Below are positions 9,253 through 17,857 of a stretch of DNA of 64,000 bases, one piece after another. The position numbers and the translations under genes were made by a program. Source of the stretch: DATMNI01 sp963817515 (lineage in GTDB: Bacteria > Acidobacteriota > Terriglobia > Bryobacterales > Bryobacteraceae). Every line of letters starts with the position of its first letter. Position 1 is the stretch's first letter. The notes under the pieces are model-generated. The model was given only the letters and a program-made list of their open reading frames with translations. It did no database searches and had not been told where the DNA came from. The DNA lies in contig CAWFPJ010000023.1 of the NCBI GenBank assembly GCA_963817515.1, positions 620,001-684,000 on the forward strand, given 5' to 3'.

Positions 9253-9782
9253 ATTTCCCTCACTCCCCGGCCATTCAGGGCCGAGAACGGCATCGGCTCC
9301 ACACCTTCCTTGCGGATGGCGCGAAGACCGCGTTCTTGTTCAGACTGATTTAACTTGTCGGTCTTAGTGGCGATCACCAGGTACGGTCTGCCATGGTACT
9401 CAAGCCACCGCTTCAGGTCCAGATCTTTTTCCATCCATCCGCGGCGCGAATCCAGTATCAGGCAGGAAACCTTCAGGGTCTCCCGATTCTGCAAATACTC
9501 ATCAATCAAAGTCTTCCATTGCGCCGCAAAGTGCGCCGGAACCCGGGCGTATCCATATCCTGGTAGATCGACGAAATAGAATGCTCCGTCGATACGGTAA
9601 AAATTGATCGTTTGTGTCCGGCCCGGTGTGTTACTGGTGAAAGCCAGTCCCTTCTGACCAATCAGCGCATTAATCAGGCTGGATTTCCCAACATTACTTC
9701 TCCCCAAAAATGCGACCTCCGGCATCCGGTCGGAGGGAAACGTCTCCGGCGTGCCCGAGCTGTTAACAAATTCTGCTTTCAA
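9216..9782 (-). CDS. engB: Ribosome biogenesis GTPase YsxC/EngB
   Basis: A 188-residue TrmE-Era-EngA-EngB GTPase needed for large ribosomal subunit assembly. G1 is FLGRSNVGKSSLINAL, G2 lies in NTPGRTQTINFY, G3 in VDLPGYGYARV, G4 in IATKTDKL, and SALNGRGVREIW gives the G5 region. Length is normal for EngB. The best start is a TTG at 9782 giving MKAEFV; an in-frame TGA lies 4 codons upstream and no ATG is available before the G1 region except an internal one too close to the domain. It follows lon by 38 bp and overlaps rho, matching the lon-engB order seen in many bacteria. Confidence 0.95.
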   Translation of the reverse strand: MKAEFVNSSGTPETFPSDRMPEVAFLGRSNVGKSSLINALIGQKGLAFTSNTPGRTQTINFYRIDGAFYFVDLPGYGYARVPAHFAAQWKTLIDEYLQNRETLKVSCLILDSRRGWMEKDLDLKRWLEYHGRPYLVIATKTDKLNQSEQERGLRAIRKEGVEPMPFSALNGRGVREIWQAIAKTIQPR

Positions 9783-9820
9783 GGAACTTCAATGGCCGCT
9801 GCCTTACGGTGGCGGTTCTG

Positions 9821-12232
9821 TTAATGCGCCCGCGTCTCTTCCACAGGCTGGACTTCCAGGGGGGCCGTCGGCAACGGCAGCGCCACGATCTCTCTTTCCA
9901 AAGCGATCTTCAGCACTTCGTCCATCGAGTCCACGAAATGCAACTTCATCGACTGTTTGATGGCGTCAGGAATGTCCGGAAGGTCTTTTTCGTTCTCCCG
10001 CGGCATGATGGCTTCCAGGATGCCGTGGCGGTGCGCCGCCATCAACTTCTCCTTGAGTCCGCCGATGGGCAGCACCTTGCCGCGCAGCGTGATCTCGCCG
10101 GTCATCGCCAGGTCGCCGCGCACCGGAATTCGCGTGAGCGCGCTGCAGATCGTGGTCGCCAGCGTAATGCCGGCCGACGGGCCGTCCTTCGGAATCGCGC
10201 CCTCCGGAATGTGGATGTGGACATCCAGGTTGCGGTAGAAATCCCGCGGCAGCCCAAGGGAAAGCGCGCGTGACCGGATGTAGCTCATCGCCGCCTGGGC
10301 GGACTCCTGCATCACTTCGCCCAGCTTGCCGGTGATGGTCAGTTTACCTTTGCCTTCCATCAGCGTGCATTCCACGGTCAGGATCTGGCCGCCGACTTCC
10401 GTCCACGCCAAACCGGTAGCCGCGCCGATTTCGTTCTTCTTATCGGTCTGCAGGTCGCGGAACCTCCACGGCCCCAGCAGGTCCGGCAGCGACGCACCCG
10501 TGATTATCTGCTTGGGATGCTTCTGCTTTTCCTTGTCGTTCTGATTGTTCACCACCTGGCGCGCCACCTTGCGGCAGACGTTGCCGATTTCGCGCTCCAG
10601 GTTGCGCACGCCCGCTTCCCGGCTGTAATACTGAATCAGCCCGTTGACCCCGTCGTCCTGAATCTCGATCTGGTCGGCCGTCAGTCCGGTCGCTTCCATC
10701 TGCTTGCGGACCAGAAACCGCTTGGCGATCTCCATCTTCTCGAGTTCTGTGTAGCCGGATAGCCGGATCACTTCCATCCGATCCTGAAGAGCGGGAGGAA
10801 TAGTGTGCAGAACGTTGGCCGTGGCGATGAAGAAGACCTGGCTCAGATCGTATTCCACGTCGAGATAGTGGTCCACGAACATGAAGTTCTGTTCCGGGTC
10901 CAGCACTTCCAGGAGTGCCGCCGAAGGATCCCCGCGGAAATCCATCGACATCTTGTCCACTTCGTCCAGCATGAAAACCGGGTTCTTGGTTCCCGATTTC
11001 TTCATCATCTGGATCACCTGCCCGGGCAAAGCTCCGATATAGGTGCGCCGGTGGCCGCGAATCTCGGCCTCATCACGCACGCCGCCGAGCGACATGCGCA
11101 CGAACTTGCGCCCGGTTGCCTTGGCGATCGACATGCCCAATGAAGTCTTGCCCACGCCAGGAGGGCCTACGAAGCAGAGAATGGAACCCTTGGGGTTCTT
11201 CACCAGCCGCCGCACCGCCAGAAACTCCAGGATGCGCTCCTTGATTTTCTCCAGCCCGTAATGGTCGCTCTCAAGCACCTTTTCGGCAAACTTCAGGTCG
11301 CGGATTTCCTTCGACTTCTTCTTCCACGGCACCGCCAGCAGCCAATCGAGGTAGTTGCGCGAAACCGTGGATTCCGCGGACATAGGCGGCATGTTCTCCA
11401 GCCGCTTCAACTCCGCCATGGCCTTTTCCTGCGCATCCTGCGTCATTCCGGCGGTCTCAATGCGCTTTTTCAGCTCGTCGATTTCGCTCTTCTCGCCGCG
11501 CCCCAGTTCCTTCTGGATGGCTTTGATTTTCTCGTTGAGGTAGTACTCTTTTTGCGCCTTTTCCATCTGGCGCTTTACGCGGCCCTGAATGGTCCGGTCC
11601 ACGTTGAGCTTCTCAATTTCGATATCCAGCATCTCGGCCACGCGAGTCAGCCGGTCAATGGGATCGAAGATTTCGAGCAGTTCCTGCTTTTCCTCGATGG
11701 TCAACTGCAGGTTGGCCCCTACCGTGTCCGCCAGCTTGCCCGGCTCATCCACACGGATGGCGGCGATCATGGTCTCGTAGTTCAGATTTTGGCTCAGCTT
11801 GACGTATTGCTCGAAGAGCCCGGTCACCCGGCTGATCAGCGCGTCCAGCTGCTGACCCGTCTCCACTTTGTAATTGGAGGTCCGCACCGTGGCCCGAAGG
11901 AAGCCTTCCTCATCGGAAACCGATACCACCTTGGCGCGTTCCACGCCCTCCACCAGCACCTTGATATTGCCGTCCGGCAGTTTGAGGCTTTGGACAATGT
12001 TAACGATTGTGCCAACGTGGTAAATCTCGTTGGGTTTGGGCTCATCGATCGAGGCGTCGTGCTGGGTGGCAAGAAAGATCTTCTTGTCGCCCGCCATCGC
12101 CTCTTCGAGAGCGCGCACACTGGATTCCCTTCCCACGACGAATGGGGTCATCATGTACGGAAAGATGACGACGTCGCGGATAGGCATCATCGGCAGACGT
12201 TTTGTGTCGGATTTTTCCTTCGAAGTAAGCAT
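9821..12232 (-). CDS. lon: ATP-dependent protease Lon
   Basis: Homohexameric AAA+ serine protease that degrades misfolded and regulatory proteins. The protein opens with the LAN substrate domain (LPMMPIRDVVIFPYMMTPF), followed by the coiled central region, then Walker A GPPGVGKTSLGMSIA, Walker B FMLDEVDKM and the sensor region. The C-terminal protease domain contains the catalytic Ser in PKDGPSAGITLAT and the Lys further on in GGLKEKLMAAHRHG. The start at 12232 (MLTSKEK) was chosen over a longer frame because AGGAGA sits 5-6 bases before this ATG; that gives 803 residues, a normal length. It lies 88 bp downstream of clpX in the tig-clpX-lon-engB-rho operon. No CIRCE element was seen upstream. 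Confidence 0.96.
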   Translation of the reverse strand: MLTSKEKSDTKRLPMMPIRDVVIFPYMMTPFVVGRESSVRALEEAMAGDKKIFLATQHDASIDEPKPNEIYHVGTIVNIVQSLKLPDGNIKVLVEGVERAKVVSVSDEEGFLRATVRTSNYKVETGQQLDALISRVTGLFEQYVKLSQNLNYETMIAAIRVDEPGKLADTVGANLQLTIEEKQELLEIFDPIDRLTRVAEMLDIEIEKLNVDRTIQGRVKRQMEKAQKEYYLNEKIKAIQKELGRGEKSEIDELKKRIETAGMTQDAQEKAMAELKRLENMPPMSAESTVSRNYLDWLLAVPWKKKSKEIRDLKFAEKVLESDHYGLEKIKERILEFLAVRRLVKNPKGSILCFVGPPGVGKTSLGMSIAKATGRKFVRMSLGGVRDEAEIRGHRRTYIGALPGQVIQMMKKSGTKNPVFMLDEVDKMSMDFRGDPSAALLEVLDPEQNFMFVDHYLDVEYDLSQVFFIATANVLHTIPPALQDRMEVIRLSGYTELEKMEIAKRFLVRKQMEATGLTADQIEIQDDGVNGLIQYYSREAGVRNLEREIGNVCRKVARQVVNNQNDKEKQKHPKQIITGASLPDLLGPWRFRDLQTDKKNEIGAATGLAWTEVGGQILTVECTLMEGKGKLTITGKLGEVMQESAQAAMSYIRSRALSLGLPRDFYRNLDVHIHIPEGAIPKDGPSAGITLATTICSALTRIPVRGDLAMTGEITLRGKVLPIGGLKEKLMAAHRHGILEAIMPRENEKDLPDIPDAIKQSMKLHFVDSMDEVLKIALEREIVALPLPTAPLEVQPVEETRAH

Positions 12233-12320
12233 TGTTCTCCTAGGGGGAAAGTTCAAAAACCCCCTGGTCCCGGTTTCCCTGAATCGTCCGGGTGCGGCGG
12301 CGGTTGTCGAGAAGTTTCGG

Positions 12321-13592
12321 TTAGCCGGCCTTTTCTAATAGTGTAAGACTGATTTTCTGTGACAGCACCATCTCTTTGGTGACCTGGAATTCGCGGACCT
12401 TCTTATAGGAAGGCAGGTAGTACATCAAATCCAGCATCAGGTCTTCGAGAATCATGCGCAATCCCCGCGCCCCGACTTTGCGCTCCATGGCCAGGTCGGC
12501 AATCGCGTCTAATGAATCGTCGCTGAACTTCAGCCGCACATTCTCGAATTCAAAGAGCTTCTGGTACTGCTTGACGATGGCGTTCTTGGGCTTGGTCAGA
12601 ATCTGGATCAACGCCGAACGGTCCAGATCCTCAAGCACGGCACTCACCGGCAGCCGCCCGATGAACTCGGGGATGAAACCGAACTTGATCAGGTCGATTG
12701 GCTGGGCCTGGGAAAGCAGGTCGATATCCCGCCGTCCGCTGATGGTGGAATTGCGGACCGGGCCTTTCTCCTCTTCCTGAAGGAAGCCCATGGACTTCTT
12801 GCCCGTGCGCCGCGCGATGACTTTCTCCAACCCTACAAACGCGCCACCGCAAATGAACAGGATATTGGTGGTATCCACCGGCGTGAATTCCTGATGGGGA
12901 TGCTTCCGTCCACCCTGCGGCGGAACATTGGCAACCGTCCCTTCCAGAATCTTCAGGAGCGCCTGCTGCACGCCCTCACCGGAGACATCGCGCGTAATCG
13001 AAGGGTTCTCATCCTTGCGGCAGATCTTATCGATTTCGTCGATGTAGATTATCCCCTGCTGGCACTTCTGCACGTCGCCATCGGCCGCCTGCAAAAGCTT
13101 CAGGATGATGTTCTCCACGTCCTCGCCCACGTAACCGGCTTCGGTCAGCGTGGTGGCATCCACAATGGCGAACGGCACGTCCAGAATCTTGGCCAGGGTC
13201 TGCGCCATCAGGGTTTTACCCGTTCCGGTGGGCCCGATCAGCAGGATGTTGGACTTCTGAAGCTCCACCTCGCTGTTCCGCATGCGGTTCATGTGGATAC
13301 GTTTGCAGTGATTGTAGACCGCCACCGCCAGCTTCTTCTTAGTGGATTCCTGCCCGATTACGTACTGGTCCAGAAACTCTTTGACCTCAAGGGGTTTCGG
13401 GATCTTATTGGGGGTTCCGGAAGGGGGCTCAACCTTGTCGTCTTCTAAAATCGAGTTACAGACAGCGATGCACTCATCGCAGATGTAGGCCCGAGGATAG
13501 TCGCTTGGAGAAGAAATGAGCTTTCCAACTACGTCCTGACTCTTATGGCAAAACGAACATCGTAAAGCATCATCGGATCCGGCACGCTTCAC
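12321..13592 (-). CDS. clpX: ClpX unfoldase, ATP-binding subunit of Clp protease
   Basis: Hexameric AAA+ unfoldase that feeds substrates to ClpP. The N-terminal zinc-binding domain has CSFCHKS and CDECIAVC; Walker A is GPTGTGKTLMAQ, Walker B is GIIYIDEIDKI, and the arginine-finger/sensor region reads GFIPEFIGRLPV. The ClpP-docking IGF loop is present as MGF in KKSMGFLQEE, so a ClpP partner is expected somewhere in the genome. The start is a GTG at 13592 with a strong GGAGG seven bases upstream. At 423 residues it is normal in length. Unlike in most bacteria, clpP does not precede it: only 170 bp without a gene separate it from tig. Confidence 0.96.
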   Translation of the reverse strand: MKRAGSDDALRCSFCHKSQDVVGKLISSPSDYPRAYICDECIAVCNSILEDDKVEPPSGTPNKIPKPLEVKEFLDQYVIGQESTKKKLAVAVYNHCKRIHMNRMRNSEVELQKSNILLIGPTGTGKTLMAQTLAKILDVPFAIVDATTLTEAGYVGEDVENIILKLLQAADGDVQKCQQGIIYIDEIDKICRKDENPSITRDVSGEGVQQALLKILEGTVANVPPQGGRKHPHQEFTPVDTTNILFICGGAFVGLEKVIARRTGKKSMGFLQEEEKGPVRNSTISGRRDIDLLSQAQPIDLIKFGFIPEFIGRLPVSAVLEDLDRSALIQILTKPKNAIVKQYQKLFEFENVRLKFSDDSLDAIADLAMERKVGARGLRMILEDLMLDLMYYLPSYKKVREFQVTKEMVLSQKISLTLLEKAG

Positions 13593-13762
13593 GCAGTTTC
13601 CTCCGCTTCCACCGTCGGCTCTCCGGTGTCCCCGTGGTCGGGAACTACAATCGGTATCGTTACTATTATCACCTGAACGGCTTTCCTTGGCAATGGACCT
13701 AATGGGTTCATGTTGTTCCCTGTCATGAACTAAAGCAGTTACCTAAAGTTAGAATTAGTCTC

Positions 13763-15025
13763 CTATGCGGTCTTCCGGGCATGTTCGAAGAGGAAATTCA
13801 AAGTCTTGTCGGTCTGGATGTGCGAAGCAATCCTGCCCATAGTACCGTCCTTTTCAAACTCCATCTGGATGGCCGCCACGGGCTTGCGCTGCTGCTTGGC
13901 GATCTTCTCCACTTCGCGGTCCACTTCGTCGCGGGTGGCGTGAATGGCTTCGCGCTCCGAAATCTTGGATAGCACCATGGAGGCTTTCACCTCGCGCAAC
14001 GCCTTCTCGCGCTGCGATTCCTTCACCTTTTCCCAATCCAGCTTGATCGACCGCGGGTCAATGCCTTCGGCCGCCATGGACCGCAGGCTCTGCTCCACCC
14101 GGCTCTTGATCTGCCGCTCCACAAAGACCTCCGGGACCGGAAAACTATGCACGTCCACCAGCTTGTCCACGATCAGGTTCTTGGCAGCCTGCTGCGCTTC
14201 GTACTGGCGCTGCGAGAAAATATTCTTGCGGACAGCCTCGCGCAGTTCGTCCACGGTGCGATAGTCCCCCAGATCCTGCGCAAACTCATCGTTTACTTCC
14301 GGCAGTTCTTTCCGCCGGATACCCTTCAGAGTGGCGTGGAACCGGACCGTCTTGCCTGCCAGCTTGGCAGAGCCATAGTCCTCAGGGTAGGCGACGTCAA
14401 ACTCCTTCTCTTCCCCCGGAGTGACGCCGCGCAGGTTCTCGGTAAAGGCTTCAAAGGTATCTTTGGCGCCGATTTCCAGCTGCATCTCTTCGGTCTTCAC
14501 CGGGTCGCCTTCCACGCCGGACATGCTCTCAAGAGCCACCACCGCGAAATCGCCGTCCTGCACCGGACGGGGGTCGACGTTCACGTACTCCGCCTTTTGC
14601 TCCCTGATCTCGTCGATGCGCTTAGCCAGATCCTCGTCAGTGACCTCTGGATCGTGGTAGGGCACTTCGACATCCTTATACTCCCCCAACTCAATCTCGG
14701 GCGCTACTTCGAATTCCGCCTTGAAGCGCAGCGGCTCGCCATCGTGGAAATGGACGTCGGTAACGTCCGGCGTTCCGACCACGTTCAAGTTCTCGGCCTC
14801 GATCTGCTTTTGCAGGAATTTTGGGATCAGGCTTTCCAGCACCTTCTGACGGATATCAGAGGCAAACTGTTTACGAATCAAAGAGGCGGGCGCCTTGCCC
14901 GGCCGGAAGCCCGGCAATTTAGCGCGTTTCCGCACATCTTCGGTAACCCGGTTGGTCTCGCTTTCCACCTCCGGAACGGGGATGGAAATCTCCAGCGAGT
15001 GCTTGCAACCTTCAACTAAAGCCAA
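13763..15025 (-). CDS. tig: Trigger factor
   Basis: Ribosome-bound chaperone and peptidyl-prolyl isomerase acting on nascent chains. The N-terminal ribosome-binding signature is KLPGFRPGKAPASLIRKQF; the middle FKBP-like domain begins near DGDFAVVALESMSG; the helical C-terminal domain ends in LNFLFEHARKTA. The 420 residues match the family. The start appears to be a TTG at 15025 (MALVEGC), with GAGG about ten bases upstream; no ATG precedes the ribosome-binding region. It is the first gene of the operon running toward rho, and its promoter must lie in the gap shared with the VCBS gene downstream of it at 15261. Confidence 0.94.
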   Translation of the reverse strand: MALVEGCKHSLEISIPVPEVESETNRVTEDVRKRAKLPGFRPGKAPASLIRKQFASDIRQKVLESLIPKFLQKQIEAENLNVVGTPDVTDVHFHDGEPLRFKAEFEVAPEIELGEYKDVEVPYHDPEVTDEDLAKRIDEIREQKAEYVNVDPRPVQDGDFAVVALESMSGVEGDPVKTEEMQLEIGAKDTFEAFTENLRGVTPGEEKEFDVAYPEDYGSAKLAGKTVRFHATLKGIRRKELPEVNDEFAQDLGDYRTVDELREAVRKNIFSQRQYEAQQAAKNLIVDKLVDVHSFPVPEVFVERQIKSRVEQSLRSMAAEGIDPRSIKLDWEKVKESQREKALREVKASMVLSKISEREAIHATRDEVDREVEKIAKQQRKPVAAIQMEFEKDGTMGRIASHIQTDKTLNFLFEHARKTA

Positions 15026-15117
15026 GTGGAATCTACCTCAGGGAAGAAGTGACGACGTCAATTTGATGATACCACGACCCCCGTGGGGCTCATCTGGGGT
15101 GAACTGCTTCAAATTTA

Positions 15118-15153
15118 CCGCTGAGACGCGGAGACGCTGAGCCAGGCGCAGAG
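15118..15153. repeat. CGCTGAGACGCGGAGACG-type dispersed repeat
   Basis: A short quasi-periodic stretch between tig and the VCBS gene, with GAGACGCGGAGACGC followed by further GCAGAGG units (a similar GACGCAGAGGAAGCAGAGG string lies near 15218). Motifs of this form occur as dispersed intergenic repeats in Acidobacteria and some other soil bacteria, from general knowledge. No gene is seen in the 235 bp here. Confidence 0.4.
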
Positions 15154-15260
15154 GATACAACCCACCGAGGTATGGCTTTGCGGTCTGGCCGGGGTGTTGC
15201 GGCACACCCGGGATTGACGCAGAGGAAGCAGAGGTACACCAAGCAGGCCCGCTTTAACCG

Positions 15261-16436
15261 CTAGTGGTTTTCATACCATTTGAGCTTGGTCGCGTCGATG
15301 CAGGCGATGTCGGGGCGGCCGTCGGCGTTGAGGTCGGCGACGGCGCAGGCGGCGGCTCCCATGGCTCCGTTGTCGAGCACTTCACGGGTCCATTGGTCGC
15401 CGGCCGGATCGGCAGCCGAGTACACATAGACGCTGTGGCCGGCACCGCGGTAGCCGGCGATGACTTCGTCCCGGCCGTCGCCGTTGAGGTCTGCGGTGAG
15501 GATGGTGTGGCCGTCGGCGAGCGACGCGTCGATGACCTGGCGCTCCCATTTGGCATCTTTGGAATCGTCTTTGGATACGGCGCGACGGCGATATATCGCA
15601 ACCTGGTTGCCGTGCCAGGGCTCGATGGCAGCCAGGAAGCGGACGGTGCCGAGACGGCCAACGGCGATGTCGCTCGATCCCGATTTGGGCCAGTCCGCCG
15701 GATCGCCCCGGGCGATTTCGGTGCGAGTCCAGCGCGAGTCTTTGCCGTACTTGAAGAGATGGATGCCGGTGAAACTGGCGGTGAGAATTTCGTCGCGGCC
15801 GTCGCCATCCCAGTCAACCACGTAGATGCCATGGACCACGCCGCTGTTTTCGGTGCTGATGAGTTCGCGCTTCCAAATGGGCTTGTCAGCCAGATTCCCG
15901 GGCCGATAGAAAACCAGGGGCGTCTGGTCGCGGTAGTCGGGGGCCTCGGCTTTGGCGCCGGTGAGCGGAGCGTTGATGACTACGCGGTTGCCGCTGCCGT
16001 CGATATCGGCGGTGCGCAGGCGGTGCGAGGTGGTGAGGCGATCGATTTCGGTGACGGTCCAGGGCTCGCGAGGGTCGCCGCGATGGTGAAGCAGGGAGAC
16101 GATGCCGATGCTGTTCTTGGCCTGGTTGGCGAATTCGCTGGCCAGGACAATGTCCGGGATGGGGTCGCCCTTCACGGGAACTACGACGCAGTTGATCATG
16201 TGGGAGAGGCCGCCCGAGATCACGTGGCGCTGCCAGCCGGGGTTCTCATACCAGACCAGCTCGGTGAGGCCGCTGGCCAGGGCGATGAGATCGGGCTTGC
16301 CATCGTGATTGAGGTCGGCAACCACCACCTGGTAGCCGCCCTTCAGATCGGAAGCGATGGTGTGTTCACTGAAACGCGCGGGCGGGGCCGCCGCCAATAG
16401 CGAAAACGCGAAGCATAAGAAGCAGACACGGCGCAC
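15261..16436 (-). CDS. Secreted VCBS/FG-GAP repeat propeller protein
   Basis: A 391-residue exported protein made of FG-GAP/VCBS repeats that should fold as an integrin-like beta-propeller. Calcium-binding D.D.DG loops recur: DLNHDGKPDLIAL, DWDGDGRDEILTA, DLNGDGRDEVIAG and DLNADGRPDIACI. A GTG at 16436 gives MRRVCFLCFAFSLLAAAPP, a clean signal peptide; longer in-frame starts only add a charged stretch before it. It is divergent from the PD40 gene, with a perfect inverted repeat between them. The role is unknown; such proteins are usually surface or periplasmic binding modules and show no enzyme motif. No partner is evident in this stretch. Confidence 0.85.
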   Translation of the reverse strand: MRRVCFLCFAFSLLAAAPPARFSEHTIASDLKGGYQVVVADLNHDGKPDLIALASGLTELVWYENPGWQRHVISGGLSHMINCVVVPVKGDPIPDIVLASEFANQAKNSIGIVSLLHHRGDPREPWTVTEIDRLTTSHRLRTADIDGSGNRVVINAPLTGAKAEAPDYRDQTPLVFYRPGNLADKPIWKRELISTENSGVVHGIYVVDWDGDGRDEILTASFTGIHLFKYGKDSRWTRTEIARGDPADWPKSGSSDIAVGRLGTVRFLAAIEPWHGNQVAIYRRRAVSKDDSKDAKWERQVIDASLADGHTILTADLNGDGRDEVIAGYRGAGHSVYVYSAADPAGDQWTREVLDNGAMGAAACAVADLNADGRPDIACIDATKLKWYENH

Positions 16437-16443
16437 GCTCCAC

Positions 16444-16463
16444 AGTATACTGCGGCGTATACT
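16444..16463. promoter_or_regulatory. Perfect inverted repeat AGTATAC-N6-GTATACT between divergent genes
   Basis: Two 7-bp arms separated by 6 bp lie in the 43-bp gap between the VCBS and PD40 start codons. It is symmetrically placed for a dimeric regulator or as overlapping TATAC-type -10 elements for both directions. There is no T-tract, so it does not look like a terminator. The regulator is unknown. Confidence 0.45.
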
Positions 16464-16479
16464 TTCAATATCGGGGACT

Positions 16480-17505
16480 ATGAAGAAACTCATGACGAAA
16501 CTGGCCTTGTTGTGGATCGCGGCGGTGACTGTTGTGGCGGCGCAACCGGAGCACCTGAGCGGCATCCGGCAACTTACGCACGGCGGGCAGAATGCCGAGG
16601 CGTACTGGTCGCCGGACGGAAAGCGGCTGATTTTTCAGAGCACGCGGCCTCCGTACCAGTGCGACCAGATGTTCGTTATGAACGCCGATGGCACCGATCA
16701 GCATCTGGTTTCGACGGGCAAAGGGGCTACCACCTGCGGCTACTTTCTGAGCGACAACCAGCACATCATCTACGGATCGACCCACCTGGCCGGCGATGCC
16801 TGCCCTACACCGCCGGACCGGAGCAAGGGCTACGTTTGGGGTGTGTTCCCGGGCTACGACATATTCCTTGCGACCGGCAGCGGGAAGATCGAGAAGCGGC
16901 TGACCGAGACACCCGGCTACGATGCCGAGGCGACGGTGAACTGGAAGACCGGAACCGTGGTGTATACGTCGCTGGCTTCGGGCGATCTGGATTTATGGAC
17001 CATGCGCCCCGACGGGTCGGACAAGAAGCAGATCACCAAGACCACGGGGTATGACGGCGGGGCGACGTTCTCGCGCGACGGCAAGAAGATGGTGTGGCGC
17101 GCGAACTACCCGAAGGACGCGGAAGCCATGACGCGGTATAAAGCTCTGCTGGCCGACAATCTGACGGCGCCGATGAAAATGGAGTTGATGGTCTCGGACG
17201 CCGACGGCGGGAATGCCCACGCCATCACGAATTTCGGATGCGCCAGTTTTGCGCCCACGTTCACGCGCGATGGAAAGAAGATTCTTTTCTCTTCCAACAA
17301 GCAGGCCTGCGACAGCCGGAAGTTTGAGTTGTATCTGATTAATGTGGACGGCACGGGTCTGGAGCAGGTAACGAATTTCGGGGGCTTTACGGCATTTCCG
17401 GAGTTTTCGCCGGACGGGAAGACGCTGGTGTTCTGCTCAGACCGCGAGGCCAAGGAGCGGTACGAGTTCAATATCTTTACGGCGAAGTGGGGGTCTGGGA
17501 AATAG
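16480..17505 (+). CDS. Exported TolB-like PD40 beta-propeller protein
   Basis: A 341-residue periplasmic protein built from WD40-like PD40 repeats, as in TolB. An N-terminal signal peptide (KLALLWIAAVTVVAAQ) precedes LSGIRQLTHGGQNAEAYWSPDGKRLIFQS and repeated units such as DLWTMRPDGSDKKQIT, GGATFSRDGKKMVW, APTFTRDGKKILFSS and FPEFSPDGKTLVFCSD. The start is the ATG at 16480 directly before the signal peptide. There is no protease or other catalytic domain after the propeller, so it is a stand-alone binding or scaffold protein; TolB itself partners with Pal, but no tol genes lie nearby. Cysteines around residues 63-110 could form disulfides in the periplasm. Confidence 0.88.
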   Translation: MKKLMTKLALLWIAAVTVVAAQPEHLSGIRQLTHGGQNAEAYWSPDGKRLIFQSTRPPYQCDQMFVMNADGTDQHLVSTGKGATTCGYFLSDNQHIIYGSTHLAGDACPTPPDRSKGYVWGVFPGYDIFLATGSGKIEKRLTETPGYDAEATVNWKTGTVVYTSLASGDLDLWTMRPDGSDKKQITKTTGYDGGATFSRDGKKMVWRANYPKDAEAMTRYKALLADNLTAPMKMELMVSDADGGNAHAITNFGCASFAPTFTRDGKKILFSSNKQACDSRKFELYLINVDGTGLEQVTNFGGFTAFPEFSPDGKTLVFCSDREAKERYEFNIFTAKWGSGK

Positions 17506-17582
17506 CCACCGGTGCGTTGTTAACGGGACGATGCCGTGTTCGGAGCTTGAAATGCTAGTTATGAATCCGGGGGTAAGAAGCA

Positions 17583-17840
17583 GTGCAATTTTCAAAGCGA
17601 GTTCGTGCCCAAATGGCTGGCACCGTGCTATTGGCGACGGCATTTTTTGCAGGCTGCGCCGGTAGTGTAAGTTACCGAACCTACGATCCGCACTACCGCG
17701 ATTACCATGTCTGGAACGATGCCGAAGCTCCTTATTTCAACACCTGGATCGTTGAAACGCATCATCCGCGCGTGGAATACCGGCGCTTGCGCAAGCCGGA
17801 TCGAGAGGCATACTGGCGCTGGCGTCACGATCATAAGTAG
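17583..17840 (+). CDS. Small predicted lipoprotein
   Basis: An 85-residue lipoprotein. The N-terminus has a basic start, a hydrophobic core (GTVLLATAFF) and a lipobox AGC, so the mature protein is about 60 residues anchored by Cys24. The mature part is rich in Tyr, His and Arg (YRTYDPHYRDYHVWNDAEAPYFNTW, then YRRLRKPDREAYWRWRHDH). I have a recollection of similar short lipoproteins in other Acidobacteria with the YDPYY.DYHVWND pattern. Function is unknown. The start is a GTG at 17583 or the ATG at codon 11; both keep the lipobox. It follows the PD40 gene by 77 bp on the same strand. Confidence 0.75.
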   Translation: MQFSKRVRAQMAGTVLLATAFFAGCAGSVSYRTYDPHYRDYHVWNDAEAPYFNTWIVETHHPRVEYRRLRKPDREAYWRWRHDHK

Positions 17841-17857
17841 CGCAGTTGGCCGACGCG

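Noticed and set aside
12242..12265. AGGGGG/CCCCCT hairpin before lon
   Set aside because: The loop is 12 nt and there is no T-run after it in the right direction, so a terminator or attenuator is not supported.
11261..12346. 361-codon frame opposite lon
   Set aside because: Antisense shadow; the lon frame has all catalytic motifs.
13593..13762. Search for clpP between tig and clpX
   Set aside because: Only 170 bp without any coding pattern; ClpP needs about 600 bp.
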